This document shows positions 32,158-64,000 of a stretch of DNA of 64,000 bases, in pieces. How positions within the stretch are numbered: the stretch's first letter is position 1; each line of letters opens with the position of its first letter. The translations under genes were made by a program, and so were the position numbers. The notes beneath the pieces were generated by a model. The model saw only the letters and a list, made by a program, of their open reading frames with translations, was not told the DNA's origin and searched no databases. Origin of the DNA: Oopsacas minuta (taxonomy: Eukaryota > Porifera > Hexactinellida > Lyssacinosida > Leucopsacidae); contig JAKMXF010000297.1 of assembly GCA_024704765.1 (NCBI GenBank), positions 299,848 to 363,847 on the forward strand, read 5' to 3'.

Positions 32158-33516
32158 ATGAAGGTTTTCTGGCTGAGACGTGAGCTTATTCTCTGTATAA
32201 GTATCTCTATAGTGCTAACATGTTCATTACTGATAATCAGAAGGATGAACTCTACTTCATCATCTGTAGACACATCCAATACGCAACCAGATAAGACTAC
32301 GATTATTCAAGAACTGGTAGCAACAGGAGTAATAGTGAAACCTCAAGTAGAGATAATTACAAAAGTAGAATTGATTCCTGAAGTTAAGACTGATAAACCT
32401 GATACAGTGATTAACAACACACTCTCTTCTATCTATGCACAGATTAACAGTCAGTCTAGTCAATTGGATTGTGGATTTCCTCGACTAGTATTAGTAATAC
32501 AAGTACATGATAGGCTACATTATCTGGAACAGCTACTGCAGAGCTTAAAGGAGAATGAACAAATACAACATACTCTAGTAATAACTAGTCATGACTTATA
32601 CGTTCCAGAAGTACATAAACTAGTTACCAGTGTATTCTACACTCGTGTAATTCCTATATACTATCCTTACTCACAGCAGATCTATAAGGAAACCTTCCCC
32701 GGTAACGATCCTAAAGATTGTACTAAATCTATACAGAGAGAGGAAGCACTCCGTATCAAGTGTAATAATGCTGATACGCCTGATCAGTATGGTAACTACA
32801 GAGAGGCTAAATTCACTGCAATCAAGCATCACTGGTTCTGGAAGATTGTTACTGTATTTGATAAGTTAAAATGTCTCAGTGACTACTCTGGTCAGGTAAT
32901 ATTCCTTGAAGAGGATCACTATACTAGTCCTGACTTCATAACAACGGCTCTTAGACTAGAGGAGCTTAGGGATGAACAGTGTCCGGAGTGTGACTTCATA
33001 AATATGGGAGTATATAAGCCTAAGTCTGTAGAAAAGATGCACGCTAGGAATGTGGAGATGTACGAGTGGATAGCAGGGGATCATAACATGGGGTTTGGCA
33101 TGGATAGAAGGATCTGGGAAAAGATAAAGGATTGTGCGGGATATTTATGTAGCTTTGATGATTACAATTGGGATTGGAGCTTACAAGCAGTTGGAATGTT
33201 CTGTCTCAAGAAAAAATTTATAGTTTTGAGTCTAACTATTCCGAGGATATTTCATCTAGGAACCTGTGGTGTTCATCAGAAGAGTGGAGAATGTAAACCA
33301 GAGCAGCAGGCGGGATTAGTGAAGAAATCATTTCTAGGTCCAGAGTACATGAATGATGATAAGCTAGAATTAGTTGGGCCAACAGATAGATTGAAAACTG
33401 GAAGAATGCCAAATCCTAGAGGGTTTGGTGGGTGGGGAGACAAGCGGGACCATAATCTGTGTATTAGGTACTTAAGAGACGGGTTCCCTATCTCAAAAAT
33501 AGATATTCTTAAATAA
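32158..33516 (+). CDS. MGAT2: Alpha-1,6-mannosyl-glycoprotein 2-beta-N-acetylglucosaminyltransferase (GnT-II)
   Basis: Golgi enzyme that adds the second GlcNAc branch to the alpha-1,6 mannose, converting hybrid to complex N-glycans. 452 aa, single exon as in vertebrates. Type II topology: short basic cytoplasmic tail (MKVFWLRRE), then a membrane anchor (LILCISISIVLTCSLLII), a stem to about residue 100, then the GT16 catalytic domain. Conserved blocks include LVLVIQVHDRLHYLEQLLQS, YREAKFTAIKHHWFWK, the metal/nucleotide-sugar motif FLEEDHY (about 249-255), AGDHNMGFGMDR, and DDYNWDWSLQ. The C-terminal block has paired cysteines. Confidence 0.95.
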   Translation: MKVFWLRRELILCISISIVLTCSLLIIRRMNSTSSSVDTSNTQPDKTTIIQELVATGVIVKPQVEIITKVELIPEVKTDKPDTVINNTLSSIYAQINSQSSQLDCGFPRLVLVIQVHDRLHYLEQLLQSLKENEQIQHTLVITSHDLYVPEVHKLVTSVFYTRVIPIYYPYSQQIYKETFPGNDPKDCTKSIQREEALRIKCNNADTPDQYGNYREAKFTAIKHHWFWKIVTVFDKLKCLSDYSGQVIFLEEDHYTSPDFITTALRLEELRDEQCPECDFINMGVYKPKSVEKMHARNVEMYEWIAGDHNMGFGMDRRIWEKIKDCAGYLCSFDDYNWDWSLQAVGMFCLKKKFIVLSLTIPRIFHLGTCGVHQKSGECKPEQQAGLVKKSFLGPEYMNDDKLELVGPTDRLKTGRMPNPRGFGGWGDKRDHNLCIRYLRDGFPISKIDILK

Positions 33517-33863
33517 ATTTTCTTTTTATATTATATTATCCTTTCATTATCCTCTGTTGCTGATAGCTTTTCTATTTTATTTGGTCAACAGAATAAAATA
33601 GAAAATCTCCTAATAATTGACACATTCGTTCCAGGCAGTTTGTATCAAGCGCAGTTTACGATTAGTCCATAATATTTTGTATTATCTCTATGAACCTGGC
33701 CCTTGAAATTGTCAACTTTACTCTACGACTAATTTCTGACCAAATTTCAGCTATCAAATAAACTAACATAATTTATTAAATATAAAATAATTGGTAAAAA
33801 GATATGAATAATAAAAGTATTACGTAATTCATTATATAAGTTTATATAGCAGGAGGATACAGG

Positions 33864-59516
<25,653 letters not shown>

Positions 59517-60211
59517 ACCAATTGGATAATCATCACAAATTTGATTACTAAAACAATTCAATATCTTATAGTCCCATGAATAATTCTACTTACAAGTACA
59601 AATCTAAAGATTGTTCATCAGCTATCGTCAAATAGACGTACTAATTAACAAGGTCTATTGATAAGCTAATTTCTATTCACATAAATATACAAAATATCGT
59701 CCAGTGAGCAGCAATTTTAACTGAAGATATCACACATACGTGTACATGTAAATGATATATATTCTAGTCAAAATATTCAGTAATTAAAATATATTACACA
59801 TTTATGATTGGATTATTATTATAAGTGAATTAAAGGGTGTTTAAATCAGATTAAAGATAAACATATGATAAAAGTTTGCATTGTGAGAAAACTATAAATG
59901 TACTTTATGAGATTTGTGAGACAAGATTTGAAGTCAGAAGAGAGAGACTGGGACAATAATTCTTAACAACATTTAAGTAAGTTTTGATTATACACAGTAG
60001 GTCATTATCATTTGTAATTTCATTAATAAGTTTAATTGGATCCAGAATTCTATAAAAGAAACTATAATCCAGGAATAAGAATTTAAAACATTTCACTGCG
60101 ATCATTTCGCCATCGAGATTACACGTCCTTATTTGCCCTATTTTCGGTCAATTAATAAACTCTTCCAATTTAGTCTGCTCAACTATAAACTGTCCATTGC
60201 CTCCGCTGAGA
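59517..60211. other. Region between the receptor start and the next candidate gene
   Basis: Upstream region of the receptor (minus strand), expected to hold its promoter and, on the other side, the promoter of the small gene at 60212. No TATA box or repeat stands out. Confidence 0.4.
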
Positions 60212-60397
60212 ATGGAAAATACGGACAAGAATGTTACTGACAACAGAGACTTAGATTACCTGAGTGATCTGTGTTCGAAACAGAATGAGATTCTAAAAGA
60301 GATGGTTGAAGCTATGCGACAGGAGAAGGTCGACCTGGTCAATGAGATCATCGTATTAAATGCTACACTCTCAACCTTAAAGAAGAAAGCAAATTGA
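60212..60397 (+). CDS. Candidate small coiled-coil protein, 61 aa
   Basis: ATG at 60212 (MENTDKNVTDNRDLDYLSDL). Residues about 20-58 (KQNEILKEMVEAMRQEKVDL then VNEIIVLNATLSTLKKKAN) have a heptad-like pattern typical of a coiled coil. No close family recognised. It may be a complete microprotein or the first exon of a longer gene. Confidence 0.4.
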   Translation: MENTDKNVTDNRDLDYLSDLCSKQNEILKEMVEAMRQEKVDLVNEIIVLNATLSTLKKKAN

Positions 60398-61429
60398 TAT
60401 GCATACACTAGCGATCTTAAGATGCATTGCTATCTTCTGCTTCAAGTAATCGCATCGGACGAGGCATGCTATTATTAATGCATTGTAGTTGCAGCGTAAT
60501 TAATTGCAAATGTATAAAAGTTATAAAAATGCCAATATGTTATACGTACTGGGGTAATAGACTAATAGTACATGCATCCGTAGTTTACGATGCATGTAAT
60601 GCTAACTTTTTGGGATAGGAAGATTGGATAATAACTTGCAATGTATGCAAAACAGCGGACTCGTTAATTTGAACACGGTTAAATGTACTCGGATAAGGAG
60701 TGAGAATTTGACAGTACCCTGGTGTACGTATTAAATTCTACTGTAGAGGTAAATTTACAAAATTATTAGGGAAGTCAAATGACTTAATAAGCGATGAATC
60801 TTAGCTCAAATCTAAGTTGACTAATTCATGAATTAATAAATGAATTACTGAAAATTCAATCATCGATATATCAAATAAATCTCATTACATCTTGTTCAAA
60901 CTGAATATCAAGTAGATGAATAGGTTAAACTTGTATCTAGAAGCTTTTTCTAATTCTTCTTTTAGCGTAATTCTTTGCCATTTCGTATAAGTTCGCCAAA
61001 GTCAAAAATTGATTTGGCTACATCATATGCTCACTTTATAGATTTGACATTTTAAGAATGTATTATCAGTCAAAGTGTTGGGCATAAGTACTGACTGATT
61101 TGACTCAGTGGGTTATACATACGGATAAACACTTAGGTCTTAAAAGACAGTGGAACCTGCATAATCCGACGCAATTTTCATGTCACAACGTGTGTCTGAT
61201 CATGCAATTATGCAGTTACAAACATAATTAATTAAAATATTCCATTGTGTATTTATGTGAGGTTATAACTGAGCTAAAATGTACTTAACAAACTCTATTT
61301 TACAACCTATATTAGTATGTGCGGCTTTTTCCCTAATTTATAGTTGCTAGAAGATCGGTCCTGAAAGTGAATTGCATATTATAGCGACAGATATCTTAAA
61401 TTTGCAAAAATCATATTAAGTGACTGGTA
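60398..61429. other. Intergenic DNA
   Basis: No gene recognised. A short piece near 60655-60715 ('cggactcgttaatttgaaca', 'ctcggataaggag') resembles decayed ends of the CAGTCAAC-type elements. Confidence 0.35.
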
Positions 61430-62744
61430 TACAGGGTGGCTCCAAAGTTCTGATACAAACCATTTGTCTATAATATTTATTCAGCATGACCTACATTATT
61501 GATTCTCTATATATAATTAATACATACTATTAGGAAGAGATTGCCTAGTCATTTATTCAATATAACCACCCTTTTTGGAAATGACAGCCCTGAGTCTGTT
61601 CGGGAATCCTTCTACTGCGGCACGCAGAGTTTCTTGGGGTATCTTCTCCCATTCTCGACACAAGGAAATCTTTAGAGAGCTAACTGTGTTGTGTGACACA
61701 GAACAAGCCTTGTTTTCCAAGATAGACCATACAGAATAGTCCATGGGATTTAAATCGGGACTGCATGGTGGCCATTCATCCTTATGTATAAAATTGGGAA
61801 TATTGTGCTTCAGCCAATCTTGGGTCGTATTGGCCGTATGGGTGGGAGCACCATCTTGTTGGAAGACAAATTGCTGTCCAGAAAACATGGTCTGGCTCAG
61901 ACCTTTTACCACAGGCTCTAATACAAGCTCTTGGTATGTTTTGGCATTGATTTTCACTCCTGGGGGGATGAAAATCAGTGGTGTCCGACCAACAGCAGAG
62001 ACCCCAGCCCAAACCATCACCGACTGTGGTTTCTTCATCCGACTGATATATCTGAACTTATCAGGGATCGCTGAAACTGAGGTCGAGATGACTCTGTCGT
62101 TTTGGCTATTTGTAGCCTCTTCAATGGTGAAAATTTTCTCATCTGAGAAAATGGTATTTTCGAGAACTCCAATAGCGTGTAGAGCAAGTAGGCTCTTGCT
62201 CCGGGACACTCTCTTTTCTTTCACCGACCCAGATAGGAATTGTACCTTTTTGCGTTTAAAAGAGCGCATTCCTAGGTCCCTTTTGACAACCTTTTGTATT
62301 GCTCGGCGAGATATATTGAGCTCCAAGGCCATTTACCTCATCGAACGGTGTGGGTTCCGCCGAATCCGTTCTCGCACCACTTTCTTGAGAGCTGAGGTCG
62401 TTACAGAGCATGGACGACCAGATCTCGGCTTGTCTACAGTGTCCCCAGTTTCCTTATATCGATTTATCGTCCTGTAGATAAATGCCCTACGTCCTTTTGC
62501 AATATTCAGCAGTTTCAAAATTTCTGATGGACTTTTCCCCGCCATATGCAACTCAATAATTGCTGACCTCTCAGATTCCATGGTCAATCACAATTTTTTT
62601 CGAAATAGAATACACCAAATTGAAATAATATTTGGTAGGAAGCGTATAAGGTATGTCATAGAAGAGCAAACCATTGAGAATACTTCCTGATAATGGTTGT
62701 ATATTAATCATGATTTTGTATCAGAACTTTGGAGCCACCCTGTA
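61430..62744 (-). mobile_element. Tc1/mariner-superfamily transposon, DD37D (maT-type), 1,315 bp
   Basis: Terminal inverted repeats TACAGGGTGGCTCCAAAGTT ... matched exactly by AACTTTGGAGCCACCCTGTA at the right, about 29 bp in all, each flanked by TA (61428-61429 and 62745-62746), the target site of this superfamily. The transposase is on the minus strand. The length is normal for a full element, so only the in-frame stop in its gene marks it as dead. Confidence 0.92.
61553..62587 (-). pseudogene. DD37D mariner/maT transposase with one in-frame stop
   Basis: DDE-type transposase for cut-and-paste transposition at TA. The N-terminal part (62587-62333, MTMESERSAIIELHMAGKSP) holds the helix-turn-helix and a GRP(C) motif (PRSGRPCS). 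A TAA at 62333-62335 interrupts it, and the same frame continues at once from 62332 to 61553 (second helix-turn-helix LELNISRRAIQKVVKRDLGM). Catalytic residues are in place: Asp in TIFSDEKIF, Asp in FQQDGAPTH, and Asp in PDLNPMDYSVW, with 37 residues between the last two. Apart from that single nonsense codon I see no break. Confidence 0.88.
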
Positions 62745-62746
62745 TA

Positions 62747-63840
62747 TCTATTGGTTTATTTCACTTATAATATTTTGCAGAAAAATCATCGTATTATATT
62801 CCCGACACATTTTGCTTCAGCAGCGAAGGCGTCATAATTCAGAAGTGTAATTAACTAAATATCTACACTCTCTAGGCCAGCACATTCAAATAAGAATTGT
62901 ATCTCAGTAGTTTAAATGTCCAGGTAATGCCCAATTCAATTCATCATGTTTGTTGGGTCGTGAACTAAGTAGTACACAGATGGGTTTAATGACGCATCAG
63001 ATTATCGAGGTATGTAAATGCACAGATACATATAAATAATATTCCGCAACGCTTTGGCTCATGATGTCAATCAATCCCTACTACTCAACAGTACTTGTGA
63101 CAAAGCTGCAAAGAGAATTAATGTAGAAATTCAACATGATGCAGATTACAATGGGGTAGCTAGCATTGAGACAGAGTAGGCAACTTTTTCGGCCGTCGCC
63201 TCATCTCCCTATTGCAATCACCATTTATTGAGGCAAATATTCATCCTGCCTCCTAGCTCTCAGATTTTTAGTTACGCCCTAAGGATTGTGCAATTCACAG
63301 CAGCTCGACTATAACTATACTGATTCCGAATCTGAATTCCAATTTCATCACATCAGAATTTTTCGAAAAATATTCTATCCCCTCGCGTATCCCAGTTGTA
63401 TATTACTGATTAATTATAAAAAGTTTATTATTAATTTAAAATGGTACGTACAATCTTATTCAGATGATTGGATAGTTTTCAGGTCATATCAAAATTTGAT
63501 TAAATATCATTAATATAATTTTAACACCTACTTGCTGCTAATAATTAAATAATGCATTAGAACGCTATTGAGTCTCAATAACATATATTCAATGTTATTG
63601 GATTGAATCATGGGATATTACTATAATTATATTACGAGGCGTTATGCGTGAATCGTACAATGCGCAAAATATTAATTATATAAACATCAGAGGATATACG
63701 CACAAATGAACGACCCTTTTGTAACAGACACAGAGTACAATTCCTAATTGAACTCTAAAATAATATCAGACTCTGTAATTATGCTAATTTATCAGTCATG
63801 AAACAACTAGTTTAGCTGTGTATATGTTATGGGCAATATG
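62747..63840. other. Intergenic DNA
   Basis: AT-rich; a 75-codon open frame at 63286-63513 has no recognisable content. No transposon ends seen. Confidence 0.35.
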
Positions 63841-63857
63841 AGAAATTGGGCATTATG

Positions 63858-64000
63858 CATAATGCCCAGGCAATATGCATAATGCTACTTTTTTAGTCAA
63901 TATGCATAATGTCCAGGCAATATGCATAATGCTACTTTTTTAGTCAATATGCATAATGTCCAGGCAATATGCATAATGCTACTTTTTTAGTCAATATGCA
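63858..64000. repeat. 47-bp tandem repeat array, cut by the window end
   Basis: The unit 'caatatgcataatgctactt' + 'ttttagt' + 'caatatgcataatgtccagg' starts at 63871, 63918 and 63965, an exact 47-bp period, with almost no differences between units. Each unit has two TATGCATA octamers. Just before, 63858-63877 contains the perfect palindrome GGGCATTATGCATAATGCCC. The array continues beyond the window. Confidence 0.92.

Noticed and set aside
62333-62587. Separate helix-turn-helix gene
   Set aside because: It is the N-terminal part of the mariner transposase, in the same frame as the rest and inside the TIRs; a single stop separates them.
63858-64000. CRISPR-like array
   Set aside because: The units are contiguous 47-bp tandem repeats without variable spacers, in a eukaryotic genome.

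Overview
The window is AT-rich animal nuclear DNA. It has spliceosomal introns with GT/AG borders, a metazoan-type actin, an Ig/FN3 transmembrane receptor, secreted astacins with TSP1 repeats, a P2X receptor, androglobin, several cilium-associated genes and many small DNA transposons. The compact genes, short introns and frequent single-exon genes suggest an early-branching metazoan, most plausibly a sponge. That placement is inference; no gene fixes the phylum.

Layout. 1-8.5 kb: repeat-bearing AT-rich DNA, then two convergent astacin/TSP1 metalloprotease genes whose central 690 bp are almost identical. 8.6-15.5 kb: a two-exon P2X receptor and the five-exon splicing cofactor ARGLU1, with introns full of TIR elements. 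16-25.3 kb: three single-exon genes on the plus strand: an EF-hand/coiled-coil/CAP-Gly protein, PRMT1 and androglobin. 25.4-33.5 kb: an isolated sulfotransferase C-terminal fragment, a broken MATE transporter, the three-exon mitoribosomal gene MRPS30 (mL65) and MGAT2.

33.9-59.5 kb: one minus-strand receptor gene. I could join twelve exons in phase into a 1,327-residue protein: signal peptide, five Ig domains, five FN3 domains, Ser/Thr-rich stalk, one transmembrane helix and a cytoplasmic tail. Its introns hold at least eleven other genes. Nine of them (NUP42, TMEM107, an unknown 154-aa protein, NSMCE1, ISY1, NME5, an unknown 453-aa protein, TM2D3, RAB5IF) lie in one 13.9-kb intron, MRPL4 in the next, and a cytoplasmic actin with two perfect CArG boxes in another. 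This nested arrangement is the most striking feature of the window.

60-64 kb: a candidate small coiled-coil gene, a nearly intact DD37D (maT-type) mariner element with one in-frame stop, and a 47-bp tandem repeat running off the end. Four genes point to motile or primary cilia (TMEM107, NME5, androglobin, possibly the CAP-Gly protein), and three serve mitochondria or their assembly (MRPS30, MRPL4, RAB5IF). I saw no tRNA, rRNA or CRISPR array.
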